In this document: positions 7,614-17,903 of the stretch, piece after piece
Layout: every line of letters starts with the position of its first letter
Numbering within the stretch: the stretch's first letter is position 1
Made by a program: the position numbers and the translations under genes
Assembly: GCA_020883125.1 (NCBI GenBank)
Contig: JAHREW010000016.1
Location: forward strand, 57,321 to 121,320
Direction of reading: 5' to 3'
Length of the DNA: 64,000 nt
Origin: Microcoleus sp. CAWBG506
GTDB lineage: Bacteria > Cyanobacteriota > Cyanobacteriia > Cyanobacteriales > Microcoleaceae
Notes under the pieces: model-generated
What the model was told of the DNA's origin: nothing
Database searches by the model: none
What the model saw: the letters and a program-made list of their open reading frames with translations, nothing else

Positions 7614-10600
7614 ATGATGGCAATTCCCGGCGTTGCAGTTCTCGCTCTCATTTATGAAAGCAGCACATCCCTGGTTTACCGCGGCCGGGATGAGCAGAAC
7701 AATCAGCCTGTTATTATAAAACTTATCAAAGAAGACTATCCGACTCCAGAAGAACTTAATAGATATCGGCGCGAATATCAAATTACTGCCAGCTTAAAGT
7801 TAGACGGAGTGGTCACAGTCCACAAGTTGCTATCTGTGAGAAATAGTTTGGCAATGATTTTAGAAGATTTTGGCGGCGAATCTTTGAGAATCTTCATGGC
7901 TTCCCAAAAATTCACAAATTTAGGATTTTTAACTACTGCCATCAAAATTGCTGAAACCTTGGGAGAAATTCACGCTAAAAATGTAATTCACAAAGATATT
8001 AACCCCGGTAATATTGTTTTCAATTCAGCCACTGGCAAAGTCAAACTAATCGATTTTAGTATTTCCAGTGCCGGCGAATTGGATAACATTCCCAATAAAG
8101 ACCCTAATTTTTTAGAAGGTACTTTAGCCTATATGTCGCCGGAACAAACAGGCAGAATGAACCGGGTAATAGATTATCGCACCGACTTCTATTCCTTGGG
8201 TGTCACCTTCTATGAAATTCTGGCAGGACAACTCCCTTTTAACACAGCAGATCCCATGGAGTTGGTTCATTGTCATATCGCTAAACAGCCAGTACCTCTT
8301 AAGGAAATTGCACCGGAAATCCCTCAAGTTGTTTCAGATATTGTGATGAAATTGTTAGCCAAAACCGCTGATGAACGCTATCAAAGCGCCTGGGGACTGA
8401 AAGCAGATTTGGAATCTTGTTTGTTTCAGTTGCAGACATCCGGGCTAATTTCTGAGTTTACTCTCGGTAGTCAAGATATTTCGGATAAATTTAAAATTCC
8501 TCAAAAACTTTACGGTAGACAGCGAGAAGTAGAAACTCTTTTAGCAGCATTTGAACGGGTAGCAGCCACAAAATATCGTTCTAACCGTCGCACCGAACAC
8601 TCTCAAATAGCTGTGATTAATAAAGATGTAAAATCCACGACAGAAACCTCTCAATTATTGCTAACCAGAAGAGAATATCATAAATCCCGCAGCGAGATGA
8701 TGCTAATTGCTGGTTATTCCGGTATTGGCAAATCCGCCATGGTGAAAATTTTAGAAAAACCGATTACTTGCAGACAGGGATATTTTATCTGGGGTAAGTT
8801 TGACCAGTACAAACGGACGATTCCTTACTCGGCGGTTGTGATCGCTTTTTCAGAATTGGTGCGACAGCTTTTAACTGAAAGTGAAACCCAGTTAGCAGTA
8901 TGGCGGGAAAAACTTCGCAGCGCTTTCGGCCAAAATGGGCAAATTATTATTGATGTCATTCCCGAAGTAGAACTGATTGTTGGATCTCAGTCTCCTGTAG
9001 TTGAATTAGGGCCAACGGAGTCTCTAAATCGCTTTAATCTGGTTTTTCAAAATTTTATTCGCGTATTTTGTCAGCCAGAACATCCCCTGGTAATTTTTCT
9101 GGACGATTTGCAGTGGGCTGATTCTGCGACTCTCAAGTTGATCGAATTGATGATGACAGATGAGGCTACGCAATATCTGTTTTTAATTGGGGCTTATCGC
9201 GATAATGAAGTGAGTCCAACTCATCCTTTAATGATGACTGTGGAGACGCTGCGAAATCAAGAAGCAATTGTCAATCAGATTGCTTTATTGCCACTGGGAG
9301 TGGACAATATAACTCATTTGATTGCGGAGACTTTGCATAGCGATCGAGAATCAGTCAAACCTTTAGCTGAACTCGTTGTCAGCAAAACTGATGGTAATCC
9401 TTTTTTTGTAAATCAATTTTTACATACATTATATCAGGAAGACCTGCTGGTTTTTCATCCGCCTCTGTCGGGAAATAAAGGAGGCTGGCATTGGGACATA
9501 AATCAAATAGAGCAGTGCGCTATCACTGATAATGTGGTAGATTTGATGGTGCAAAAGTTAAGAAAACTGCCGAGTTCCACTCAGCAAGTTTTGCGATTAG
9601 TAGCTTGTTTGGGTAATGAATTTGACTTAAACACCCTGTCTTTAATTAATGAAAAAGAAGCTTCAGAAACTTTTTCCCATTTGTTACCAGCGATTAAGTC
9701 GGGATTGATTTTGCCAAGTTCGGAGTTGGAAAGTAAGTCCTTAGATTATGTGATGTTTCCGCTGTTAATTCTCAATTATAAATTTTTGCATGACCGGGTA
9801 CAACAAGCAGCATATGCTTTAATTGATGATTCGGAAAAAAAAGCTGTTCACCTGAAAATAGGTAGGCAAATATTAGAAAATACTCCGACTGAATATCGGG
9901 CTGACAGAATCTTTGAATTAGTCGATCACTTGAATGTGGCTCGAACTTTAATCGGGGAAGATAAAGAATTAATTGAACTGGCGACTTTGAATTTAGACGC
10001 GGCAAGACGAGCCAAAGATGCCACAGCTTATGTTTCAGCCTTGCAGTATTTAACCGCAGGTATGGACGGCTTGACGGAGGATATTTGGGATTCCCACTAT
10101 GACTTAGCCTTTGCTTTGCATATGGAACGAGCAAATGTTGAGTATTTAAACGGTTATTTTGAAAAATCAGAAGAATTTATCAATATAACTTTACAAAAAG
10201 CCCGATCGCCTTTAGAGAAAGTAGAAATTTACAACCTACTGATCGTACAGTATACCCTGCGCGCCAAGTACGAGGATGCAGTCAAAGCGGGCATCAAAGC
10301 CTTGAACTTGCTGGGTATCGATTTGCCCCTAGATGGGCTCCAAACCGTGATTTCTGAAGAATTTGAGGCAGCCAAGAGCATTTTGGGCGATCGCGAAATT
10401 GCTTCATTGATAGACGCCCCGGAAATGACTATCCCCGAAAAAAAAGTTGCCGTTAAATTAATCACAAACTTACTAACATCGGCATACCTCAACAACCCAG
10501 ATTTGTGGAAAGTCAGCGTTTTAAAAGGACTAAATCTGTCTCTCAAATACGGTTTAGTTCCCGAAGCATCTCTTTGTTACGCAGGTTATGGTATGTTTTT

Positions 10601-13130
10601 GAATGCGGTTTCTGGAGATTACAAAACCGCCTATCAATTTGCCATGCTGTCGCTGAATTTGAGCGAAAAATCTGGAAATTTGGGTTTAAAATGTCGAGCC
10701 TGTTCATCCCTGGTCAGTATTTTTCATTACTGGTTCAATCATATCAAAGAAGCTTACGCAATTAGTAATGAAGGATATCAAGCGGCCTTAGAATCTGGGG
10801 ATTTAGAATATGCAGGTTATATTCTGTCCAACCGCATCGCCAATTATTTCTTTCAAGGCCGAGATATTGCCCAAGTGCTCGCAGATACCAAAGGATATTT
10901 GCAATTCAGCCAAAAAACCAAAAATCAACTGGTAACTGATACATTATTAGGAGTTGAGTTAATCCTCCGTAACCTCAGCCAACTCACTACTGAAAAATTG
11001 GTTTTTGAGAACGAAGAAATGACCGAAGTTGAGTATGTATACAATTGTCAATCCCATCAAAATTTGTACTCGCTGTGCTTGTATCAAATTCGTAAATGCC
11101 AGGTATTGTACTTGTATGGTAACTATAAAGAAGCATTACAATTAGCTTTGGAAGTGGAAAAGCAGCTTTCCTTTATTACAGGAGCTATACCCGCAACCGA
11201 ATGGAATTTTTACTTTTCTTTAGTTTTAATTGCTGTCTATCCGAATGCTTCTAAGTCTGAGCAAGCGCTCTATTTAGAGAAGGTAGAAAAAAATCAAAGA
11301 GAGATGAAAATTTGGGCAGATAACTGTCCAGAAAATTTTCTCCACAAGCACATTTTAGTGCAAGCAGAAATAGCCCGAATTTCCAAAAAAGACTCAGAAT
11401 CTGTAGAATTGTACGACTTCGCTATCACTTTAGCTCAAGACAATGAGTTTGTCCAAAATGAAGCTTTGGCTAATGAACTAGCAGCAAAATATTGGTTAAA
11501 TAAAGGCAAATATCAATACGCTAAAATTCACTTACGGGATGCTCATTCCTGCTACCAACGCTGGGGTGCAGCCCGAAAAGTAGATGATTTAGAACAAAAA
11601 TATCCCCAGTTGCGGGAAATGACACCTCTCAACGGCAATTTTGCCCTCAATCAAACTACCACAACTATTCATACTTCTACTGGTAGTGATGCGAGGGCGC
11701 TGGATTTAGCGACGGTAATGAAGGCATCTCTGGCAATTTCTAGCGAAATTGTCTTGGATAAGTTGCTGGGTTCTTTGATGAGGATCTCCCTGGAAAATGC
11801 TGGTGCTCAATTAGGTTTTTTAATCTTAGTCAGAGAGGGAAAACTTTTAATTTTAGCGAAAGCTTCCGTATTTGCTGAAGATGTCACGATGTTGCCATTT
11901 ACGCCTCTTGAGGAATGTCAGGATTTACCTGTGACGGTGATTAATTATGTGGAAAGGACTCGCTCGGACTTGGTGTTGAGCAATGCGGCGGCGGAGGGAC
12001 TATTTACGGCCGATCCCTACGTCGCCCAGAACCAACTCCAATCTATTTTGTGCACTCCCATTGTGAATCGAGGCAAACTGATCGGCATTCTTTATTTGGA
12101 AAATAATTTGACTATCGGTGCTTTTACTCCTCACAGATTGGAAGTTTTAAGGTTGCTTTCTTCCCAAGTTGCTATTTCTTTAGAAAATGCTCTGCTTTAC
12201 AATTCTGTGGAACATAAAGTGCAAGAGCGGACGCAGGAGTTACATGAAAAGAATGAGAGTTTAGAACAAACTTTGCGCGAGCTAAAACTCACTCAAGCTC
12301 AATTGATTCAAACCGAAAAAATGTCTAGTCTGGGGCAGATGGTGGCGGGTGTAGCTCACGAGATTAATAATCCTGTAAGTTTTATCTATGGAAATCTGAC
12401 ACCAGCGGGCGAATATGTTCAAGATTTGCTGAAATTGATTGAGCTTTACCAGCAGCACTATCCAGATCCTAGCGATGAAATTATCGATGAGATTGAAACT
12501 ATTGAACTGGAATTTTTGATCGAAGATTTGCAAAAGTTGCTGGATTCTATGAAGGTGGGAGCTGAAAGAATTCGCGATATTGTATTGAGTTTGCGGAATT
12601 TTTCGCGCCTAGATGAAGCGGAAATGAAGTCTGTTGATATTCATCAAGGGATTGACAGTACGGTGATGCTGTTGCAGCCTCGTCTGAGAAAGGAGGGCGG
12701 GCGTTTGGGCATTGAGGTGATTAGAAATTACGGGAGTTTGCCGCTAATTACTTGTTATGCGTCGCAGTTGAATCAGGTGTTTATGAATATCTTGACAAAT
12801 GCGATCGATGCTCTGTTGTTGCTCAGAGATAGCCCGGAAAAATATCAACAAAAGCCTGCTATTACGATCGCCACGGAGGTGACAGACCGGAGTTCTGTGA
12901 TAATTAGAATCCGGGATACGGGTCCTGGGATGACGACGGAGGTGCTCCACAAGATTTTTGACCCGTTTTTTACGACTAAACCTGTGGGTTCTGGTACGGG
13001 GTTGGGATTGTCTATTTGTCACTCGATTGTGGTGAGTTCTCATGGGGGGAAATTGACTTGTGTTTCTGCGCCGGGAGAGGGGAGTGAGTTTATTATTGAA
13101 ATTCCCATCGCCCCACGACAGGTGATCTAA
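7614..13130 (+). CDS. Giant Ser/Thr kinase-AAA ATPase-GAF-histidine kinase (HstK type)
   Basis: This is a dual-kinase signalling protein of about 1838 residues (numbering from ATG 7614; in-frame ATG 7566 would add 16). Order: Ser/Thr kinase domain to about 275 with Lys36, the catalytic loop HKDINPGN (126-133) and DFS (147-149) in place of DFG; an AAA/STAND ATPase with Walker A GYSGIGKS (~366) and Walker B VIFLDDLQWAD (~494); a long helical TPR-like region (~750-1330); GAF (~1359-1526); coiled coil; HisKA with phospho-acceptor His1582 in AHEINNP; and a HATPase ending with GTGLGLSI. This combination is a known cyanobacterial class, implicated in stress and nitrogen signalling. I chose 7614 because homologues begin close to the IPG strand. 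No receiver is adjacent. Confidence 0.9.
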   Translation: MMAIPGVAVLALIYESSTSLVYRGRDEQNNQPVIIKLIKEDYPTPEELNRYRREYQITASLKLDGVVTVHKLLSVRNSLAMILEDFGGESLRIFMASQKFTNLGFLTTAIKIAETLGEIHAKNVIHKDINPGNIVFNSATGKVKLIDFSISSAGELDNIPNKDPNFLEGTLAYMSPEQTGRMNRVIDYRTDFYSLGVTFYEILAGQLPFNTADPMELVHCHIAKQPVPLKEIAPEIPQVVSDIVMKLLAKTADERYQSAWGLKADLESCLFQLQTSGLISEFTLGSQDISDKFKIPQKLYGRQREVETLLAAFERVAATKYRSNRRTEHSQIAVINKDVKSTTETSQLLLTRREYHKSRSEMMLIAGYSGIGKSAMVKILEKPITCRQGYFIWGKFDQYKRTIPYSAVVIAFSELVRQLLTESETQLAVWREKLRSAFGQNGQIIIDVIPEVELIVGSQSPVVELGPTESLNRFNLVFQNFIRVFCQPEHPLVIFLDDLQWADSATLKLIELMMTDEATQYLFLIGAYRDNEVSPTHPLMMTVETLRNQEAIVNQIALLPLGVDNITHLIAETLHSDRESVKPLAELVVSKTDGNPFFVNQFLHTLYQEDLLVFHPPLSGNKGGWHWDINQIEQCAITDNVVDLMVQKLRKLPSSTQQVLRLVACLGNEFDLNTLSLINEKEASETFSHLLPAIKSGLILPSSELESKSLDYVMFPLLILNYKFLHDRVQQAAYALIDDSEKKAVHLKIGRQILENTPTEYRADRIFELVDHLNVARTLIGEDKELIELATLNLDAARRAKDATAYVSALQYLTAGMDGLTEDIWDSHYDLAFALHMERANVEYLNGYFEKSEEFINITLQKARSPLEKVEIYNLLIVQYTLRAKYEDAVKAGIKALNLLGIDLPLDGLQTVISEEFEAAKSILGDREIASLIDAPEMTIPEKKVAVKLITNLLTSAYLNNPDLWKVSVLKGLNLSLKYGLVPEASLCYAGYGMFLNAVSGDYKTAYQFAMLSLNLSEKSGNLGLKCRACSSLVSIFHYWFNHIKEAYAISNEGYQAALESGDLEYAGYILSNRIANYFFQGRDIAQVLADTKGYLQFSQKTKNQLVTDTLLGVELILRNLSQLTTEKLVFENEEMTEVEYVYNCQSHQNLYSLCLYQIRKCQVLYLYGNYKEALQLALEVEKQLSFITGAIPATEWNFYFSLVLIAVYPNASKSEQALYLEKVEKNQREMKIWADNCPENFLHKHILVQAEIARISKKDSESVELYDFAITLAQDNEFVQNEALANELAAKYWLNKGKYQYAKIHLRDAHSCYQRWGAARKVDDLEQKYPQLREMTPLNGNFALNQTTTTIHTSTGSDARALDLATVMKASLAISSEIVLDKLLGSLMRISLENAGAQLGFLILVREGKLLILAKASVFAEDVTMLPFTPLEECQDLPVTVINYVERTRSDLVLSNAAAEGLFTADPYVAQNQLQSILCTPIVNRGKLIGILYLENNLTIGAFTPHRLEVLRLLSSQVAISLENALLYNSVEHKVQERTQELHEKNESLEQTLRELKLTQAQLIQTEKMSSLGQMVAGVAHEINNPVSFIYGNLTPAGEYVQDLLKLIELYQQHYPDPSDEIIDEIETIELEFLIEDLQKLLDSMKVGAERIRDIVLSLRNFSRLDEAEMKSVDIHQGIDSTVMLLQPRLRKEGGRLGIEVIRNYGSLPLITCYASQLNQVFMNILTNAIDALLLLRDSPEKYQQKPAITIATEVTDRSSVIIRIRDTGPGMTTEVLHKIFDPFFTTKPVGSGTGLGLSICHSIVVSSHGGKLTCVSAPGEGSEFIIEIPIAPRQVI

Positions 13131-13205
13131 AAAGATAGTCAATAACAGGCTTTATGCCCCCTGCTGGGAATCGAAGGTCGGGGATATGAGCATTTTGACA
13201 GCCAC

Positions 13206-13711
13206 TACTGGAAAATTTCAGTTTTGAGCATAGGCGCATCCAGCCTTTTGGCATTAGCCGATTTGCTTGTACCCTACGGGATCGGTCAAACATTAAACCT
13301 ATTGTCGGGTAAACCTACAGACAATGTTACCCAAAAACTGATCTCCGCGATCGCCTCTGTTACTCAGCAACCAGTCAAACAAACATTATCACTAGCCGTC
13401 TTGCTGGGGTTAATTTTTCTGGTAAGTGTAGTAAAATCACCGATCGAACCTTGGGTAGGAAATTGGTTCCACTGGGTAATACCATTGACAGCTAGGCGCG
13501 ATCGATCCAGATAGCCATGCGAAATATCCTCGGTACGCGCACTACCATCATTATTGCCCACAGACTGAGTACCATTCGTGAAGCAGATGCGATCGTCGTA
13601 CTCGATCGCGGTAGAGTCGTCGAAGTTGGCAGCCACAGCGAACTCTTGAAGCGACAAGGCATTTACCGGAGGCTGCACTCCCTGCAAGAAACCGGTCAGT
13701 TGCTTGATTAG
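13206..13711 (+). pseudogene. ABC exporter pseudogene (internal deletion and frameshift)
   Basis: Two pieces of one ABC exporter (ABC_membrane-ABC_tran) remain. The first, 13206-13514, encodes the N-terminal transmembrane start (SIGASSLLALADLLVPYGIG up to [15 protein letters not shown]). The second, in another frame and ending at 13711, encodes the last ~64 residues of the nucleotide-binding domain, including the H-loop in [11 protein letters not shown] and the usual [18 protein letters not shown] tail. Walker A, signature and Walker B are gone, as is most of the membrane domain: roughly 450 codons are missing relative to a normal half-transporter. The junction lies at about 13497-13516, in GCGCGATCGATCC, a HIP1-like sequence. 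Confidence 0.85.
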
Positions 13712-13905
13712 TCAACCGATTTGGGAGCATCCCCATTTGGTAAGGGTTTTGGATTTGGGATTCAAATTTCCCAATTCCCGATCCCGGAGTTACGGTGTCC
13801 TATTGCCCGTATTTTACTTATATATTACAAATATCTGATTAGTATTTTAAATCTGTTGTTGCAAACCCAGAAAAGAATGATAAGGTATTTAACTGTGGTA
13901 CAAAT

Positions 13906-13990
13906 GGGTCGATGCCCGAGCGGTTAATGGGGGCGGACTGTAAATCCGCTGGCTACGCCTACGCTAGTTCAAATCTAGCTCGGCCCACCA
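13906..13990 (+). tRNA. tRNA-Tyr (anticodon GTA)
   Basis: The acceptor arm GGGTCGA (13906-13912) pairs with TCGGCCC before the discriminator A. The anticodon loop is ACTGTAAAT with GTA, there is a long class II variable arm, the T-loop is GTTCAAATC, and CCA is encoded at 13988-13990. Confidence 0.95.
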
Positions 13991-14060
13991 CTTTTTAATT
14001 AAAAGTTAAAACTTAAGAATTAAAAGTTAAAATTTTAGTTTGATATTTTTAATTGTTTAT

Positions 14061-14132
14061 GCCCGTATAACTCAGTGGTAGAGTACCTCCTTGGTAAGGA
14101 GGAAGTCACGAGTTCAAATCTCGTTACGGGCT
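14061..14132 (+). tRNA. tRNA-Thr (anticodon GGT)
   Basis: The acceptor GCCCGTA (14061-14067) pairs with TACGGGC (14125-14131), the anticodon stem CCTCC/GGAGG encloses TTGGTAA with GGT, and the T-loop is GTTCAAATC. CCA is not encoded. It lies 70 bp after tRNA-Tyr and is probably co-transcribed. Confidence 0.95.
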
Positions 14133-14145
14133 TGCTTCCTTGTAG

Positions 14146-14162
14146 TATAGCAACCGCCAAGG
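14146..14162 (+). repeat. Solo copy of a MITE end
   Basis: TATAGCAACCGCCAAGG matches the inverted terminal repeats of the element at 378-505, combining bases of both its ends. No partner end is visible nearby. Confidence 0.45.
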
Positions 14163-14192
14163 TTGTTGAGGCGACTCTTATTGTGTGGTAGA

Positions 14193-15284
14193 CTACTGAT
14201 AATCTAGGGCTTCCAAAGCTTGTTTCATCTCCTCTGTTGTAGTGGTCGCCGTACCGAATTGGCGCACCACAATACTAGCCGCCAAGTTCCCCAAAACCGC
14301 GGCTTCCCAACCAGACGCACCCACACACAAAGCTAAAGTCATCGCCGCTACGACTGTATCTCCAGCACCTGTGACATCAAATACATCCGTCTTATTAAAC
14401 GGGGGAATATCCCAACGTTGAATCTCCAACTCCTCCTGTTGGCAAATAAATGTTGGAGGTGGTGAATTTTGGATGGTTTCTCCCTTCACTATTTCAAACA
14501 AACTCATCCCTTCTTCGCCACGAGTAATCAAGATTTTTTGAGCTTTAGTTAAATTCAACAAATCCCGTCCGGCTTGCATTAAAGTTGAATGATTATTAAT
14601 AGCATATCCGACAGCTTGTTCGGCTTCTGGCAAGTTCGGCGTAAACAACATCGCTCCCGAATATCGCTGCAAATTTGTTTGAGCATCGACAATTGTTTTA
14701 TCAGGAACTACCGCTGATTCGATCGCCAAATTAGTCAAAACTCCATCACCATAGTCGGAACAAACCACCGCATCTACAGTCGGTATTTGTTGCCGGATAT
14801 AATCTGCTAATTGTAACTGCAAATCCAAATCCGGCAACTCATCCGATTTGCGATCGACTCTGACAATTTGTTGAGTCACCGACTGTCGCGCGTGTCCCGA
14901 AATACGAGTTTTAGTCACAGTAGGACGATGCGCATCGATAAAAATCCCCGCCGTATCAATTCCCGCAGCCTCAAAAATACCGCACAAAGCCTTTCCTTGG
15001 TCATCTTTTCCTACTAAGCCAGCAACTTTTACTTTGCCTCCCAGTTTCGCTAAATTATAGACAGCATTTGCGCCTCCTCCCGGTACTTGTCGAGTATTTT
15101 CGTAGCGCAAAATCAACACAGGTGCTTCGCGGGAAATTCGCTCTACTTGTCCGGTAACAAACTCGTCCAAGGTCAAATCTCCAATCGCCAATACCTGTGC
15201 TCGATCGAAGCAGTCTAATCTTTGCAATAATTTCTCTGTTGAGTCGCGCAGTTGAAGCCAAAAATCGGAATAGTCATTAGTCAT
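14193..15284 (-). CDS. PfkB-family sugar kinase (HldE/RfaE1-like)
   Basis: This 363-residue ribokinase/PfkB-fold kinase most resembles the D-glycero-beta-D-manno-heptose-7-phosphate kinase (RfaE domain I) group. It has the substrate motif VPGGGANAVYNLAKLGG, the lid-side KTRISGHARQSVTQQIVRVD, and the C-terminal ATP/anion-hole motif DVTGAGDTVVAAM containing the catalytic Asp. The start is set at ATG 15284 (MTNDYSDFW); an upstream TTG at 15332 would add 16 residues without family support. No cytidylyltransferase domain is fused. The expected substrate is a heptose-7-phosphate or another sugar, but specificity cannot be read from sequence here. Confidence 0.85.
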   Translation of the reverse strand: MTNDYSDFWLQLRDSTEKLLQRLDCFDRAQVLAIGDLTLDEFVTGQVERISREAPVLILRYENTRQVPGGGANAVYNLAKLGGKVKVAGLVGKDDQGKALCGIFEAAGIDTAGIFIDAHRPTVTKTRISGHARQSVTQQIVRVDRKSDELPDLDLQLQLADYIRQQIPTVDAVVCSDYGDGVLTNLAIESAVVPDKTIVDAQTNLQRYSGAMLFTPNLPEAEQAVGYAINNHSTLMQAGRDLLNLTKAQKILITRGEEGMSLFEIVKGETIQNSPPPTFICQQEELEIQRWDIPPFNKTDVFDVTGAGDTVVAAMTLALCVGASGWEAAVLGNLAASIVVRQFGTATTTTEEMKQALEALDYQ

Positions 15285-15550
15285 GAACAATAAAAAATGA
15301 GACTGAGGAATTGACAATTGGGTGTGGGACAAGTGGCAAATAAAAAATAGCCCTAAAGACTAATAATATTTGCCTCCATCTTTGGATTTTTAACTTGTAA
15401 TTCATGTTCTCACCAGAGTGAAAACCTATTGCAGAGCGATCGCGATCGCTTCAACCACTTACCACAAGATTGCGGATAGAAGGAAACACCTTTAGAAATC
15501 AGAGCAACCTTCAAGGTGTGAAAGTTGTCTGTAACCTTCCGAAGGCAGCG

Positions 15551-16102
15551 TTACTTCAACTTCTGCTTGATGATCGTAATCACCTGAGTCATTTGTTTCT
15601 TGAGTGCGTCAATTTCAGCCTGCATTTTTGCCATTTTCTCAGTCATCGCCTGAAGTTCGGCGGTGCCCGATCCAGAGGTAGGTGCAGCAGCGGTGGCGGC
15701 GACTTCTGGTACTGGTTTCTTTTTAGCCAATACCATCGCTGATTTAATCGCCTCAGTGAGTTGCTTCTTCTCAAAGGGTTTGGCGATAAATGCAAAAAAA
15801 TGCTTCTCAAAAGGTTTAGGAATTTTCTCCATCACCTCTTCTTCCCGGCCCGACATGATCACCAAGGGGATCTTGGAAAGTTCGGGATGGGCTTGAACTT
15901 TTTGATACACTTCCCAACCGCTGACTTTGGGCAGCAGGAAATCTAACATAATTAGATTGGGACGGGCTTGACGGATCAGCTTTAGTCCCTCTTCTCCGTC
16001 TTTGGCTTCTAGAACTTCAAAGTTACCTTGGGGTAACATTTCTCGGACTCGGACGCGGATGACTTTACTGTCATCGATGACTAAGATTTTTTGACCAGCC
16101 AC
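15551..16102 (-). CDS. CheY-like response regulator with C-terminal coiled coil
   Basis: An N-terminal receiver domain has the acidic pair DD in KILVIDDSKVIR, phospho-acceptor Asp in LIMLDFLLP, and the conserved Lys in AFIAKPFEKKQ. After about 120 residues comes an Ala/Pro/Thr-rich linker (VAATAAAPTSGSGTA) and a C-terminal coiled coil (LQAMTEKMAKMQAEIDALKK). There is no DNA-binding output domain, so signalling is likely through protein contact or oligomerisation. I favour the GTG start at 16102, preceded by AAGGAG at six bases, over ATG 16123, which lies upstream of that ribosome binding site. Proteins of this shape are common in cyanobacteria. The partner kinase is unknown. Confidence 0.85.
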   Translation of the reverse strand: MAGQKILVIDDSKVIRVRVREMLPQGNFEVLEAKDGEEGLKLIRQARPNLIMLDFLLPKVSGWEVYQKVQAHPELSKIPLVIMSGREEEVMEKIPKPFEKHFFAFIAKPFEKKQLTEAIKSAMVLAKKKPVPEVAATAAAPTSGSGTAELQAMTEKMAKMQAEIDALKKQMTQVITIIKQKLK

Positions 16103-16509
16103 GACTGACTCCTTCAGATACATTTAACCCGGTAAATCTAGGATTAACCTTCGATCTACTGTGTATAGCATAATCTGGTAAGCCCTAAGCTCTCCAGATA
16201 GTTGACACTCCGGGCGCGTGAACGCACTCTTGATTCTTGGTTCCACCAGTCAACTTGCGCGTTGATGTCACCACCAACGAGTAGAGGTAGTTCTGTCCAG
16301 GCGCGTTAATTTCGGTGTGCCCCACCGTATGTAAGTTTTGATTCGCAACCTTAAGTATATCTCTAACAGAATTCTCTCCAAAATCCTTTCTAACTTGAAT
16401 TTTGGCGATCGCAGAGGTCCATGGTGATTGGGGACACGATTCCTGCAAGTTCAGAGACTTTGATTTCGGATACGATCGAAAAGCATTGACCCGAAAAGCA
16501 CTTAATTTC

Positions 16510-17475
16510 ATGCCATCCCAAACCCCTAAAACCCCCGCAGCCCAATCAATTGCCTCCCCAATGCGGGATGAAATTCAGGCGATGCCAGAGTGGTTGCGTC
16601 GCCCACTTGGCAAAGCCAGCGAACTCTCCCAAGTGCAAAAAATTATTAAGCAGCGGCAAATTCACACGATTTGCGAGGAAGGCAGATGTCCCAACCGCGC
16701 AGAATGCTATGCCCAAAAAACCGCCACCTTTTTATTAATGGGCCCCACTTGCACCCGTGCTTGTGCATTTTGTCAAGTAGATAAAGGTCATTCTCCCATG
16801 CCCCTAGACCCCCAAGAACCGCAAAAGGTAGCCGAAGCAGTCAATCTGCTGGGTTTGCGCTATGCGGTTCTAACTTCGGTAGCCCGTGACGATTTACCCG
16901 ATGGAGGTGCTGGTTGGTTTGCGATGACGATCGCCCACATCCGCCTGCTCAACCCCCACACTCAAATTGAGGTACTAACACCGGATTTTTGGGGTGGTGC
17001 GACCGCACCCACCCACCCCGAACCCGAAAACAGAACCTTAGATCAATTGCAGCGATCGCGAATTTGGACAGTCCTAGAGGCTAAACCAGCTTGTTACAAC
17101 CACAATATTGAGACAGTAAGGCGGTTACAAGGGCCTGTGCGTAGGGGGGCCAAGTACGATCGCTCCCTCGACGTTCTCCGCATTGTCAAAGAATTTGACC
17201 CCAGCATTCCCACCAAATCCGGTTTGATGTTGGGACACGGGGAAACCGAAACTGAAATAATCGCAGCGATGGCCGATTTGCGCGATGCCAAGTGCGATCG
17301 ACTCACCCTCGGTCAATACATGAGACCCTCTCTCGAACACCTCCCTGTGCAAAAATACTGGACACCCGCTGAATTTGACCGTTTGGGGGAAATAGCCACA
17401 GAGATGGGTTTTCAACAAGTGCGATCGGGCCCTCTAGTCCGCAGTTCCTACCACGCCTCCGGAGAAAACGATTGA
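16510..17475 (+). CDS. lipA: Lipoyl synthase (radical SAM)
   Basis: This 321-residue radical SAM enzyme inserts two sulfurs into octanoyl groups on lipoyl-dependent proteins. The first cluster motif lies in the [13 protein letters not shown] segment (C-x4-C-x5-C), the auxiliary 4Fe-4S site of LipA, and the radical SAM motif is CTRACAFC (C-x3-C-x2-C). The conserved [34 protein letters not shown] and C-terminal [11 protein letters not shown] motifs are present, the last supplying the Arg-Ser-Ser-Tyr that contacts the auxiliary cluster. The start is placed at ATG 16510 (MPSQTPKTP); an earlier ATG at 16402 gives a tail with no family resemblance. Cyanobacteria often have two copies; this could be either. 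Confidence 0.95.
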   Translation: MPSQTPKTPAAQSIASPMRDEIQAMPEWLRRPLGKASELSQVQKIIKQRQIHTICEEGRCPNRAECYAQKTATFLLMGPTCTRACAFCQVDKGHSPMPLDPQEPQKVAEAVNLLGLRYAVLTSVARDDLPDGGAGWFAMTIAHIRLLNPHTQIEVLTPDFWGGATAPTHPEPENRTLDQLQRSRIWTVLEAKPACYNHNIETVRRLQGPVRRGAKYDRSLDVLRIVKEFDPSIPTKSGLMLGHGETETEIIAAMADLRDAKCDRLTLGQYMRPSLEHLPVQKYWTPAEFDRLGEIATEMGFQQVRSGPLVRSSYHASGEND

Positions 17476-17903
17476 AATTAATCTCAATTGGTAGAGATTA
17501 AAAGTTACAAAAAGTAACTCTAGAGGATGGTACAAACGTGAACCATCTCTGGTACTGTAAGACTTTATAAAGTCGGGATCAAAAACTTCCACGACTCTAA
17601 ACAGACACAAAAAAACCTCAGACTACCTCCGTAGCAGATTTTGATTAAGTGTCAAGCAATCACCGAACCTAATTGTCGGCGATTGTTTCAATCAGTGGGT
17701 CTTACAATATTAAGACCCAAGCAATCCCAAATGCCTTGTGCGATGGGATAAGGAGCTGCATAGTTCAGCTCAAGCGGGTTAATCCGCTCGAAGTAAAAAA
17801 GAAAAGGGACGGATTCACGCCTCCTATGTCATGGACACCATGACTATACTTTTACAAGCTATTGGTGGTAAATACAGTCACATATTAATTAGGACTTTGA
17901 CCT
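17476..17903 (+). other. Intergenic region upstream of psaX with hairpins
   Basis: Between lipA and psaX there is no credible ORF. GGGTCTTA (17697-17704) and TAAGACCC (17711-17718) form a perfect 8-bp stem. A second small stem, AGCGG/CCGCT, lies near 17774 and is followed by an A-rich run. The region could encode a long 5' leader or a small RNA, but I recognise no known family. Confidence 0.4.

Noticed and set aside
9772..10134. Minus-strand open frame of 120 codons inside the giant kinase gene
   Set aside because: It is antisense to conserved coding sequence and has no domain signature.
13224..13514. Small intact membrane protein of 96 residues
   Set aside because: It is the start of an ABC exporter whose remainder is deleted, and the ATPase tail follows in another frame.
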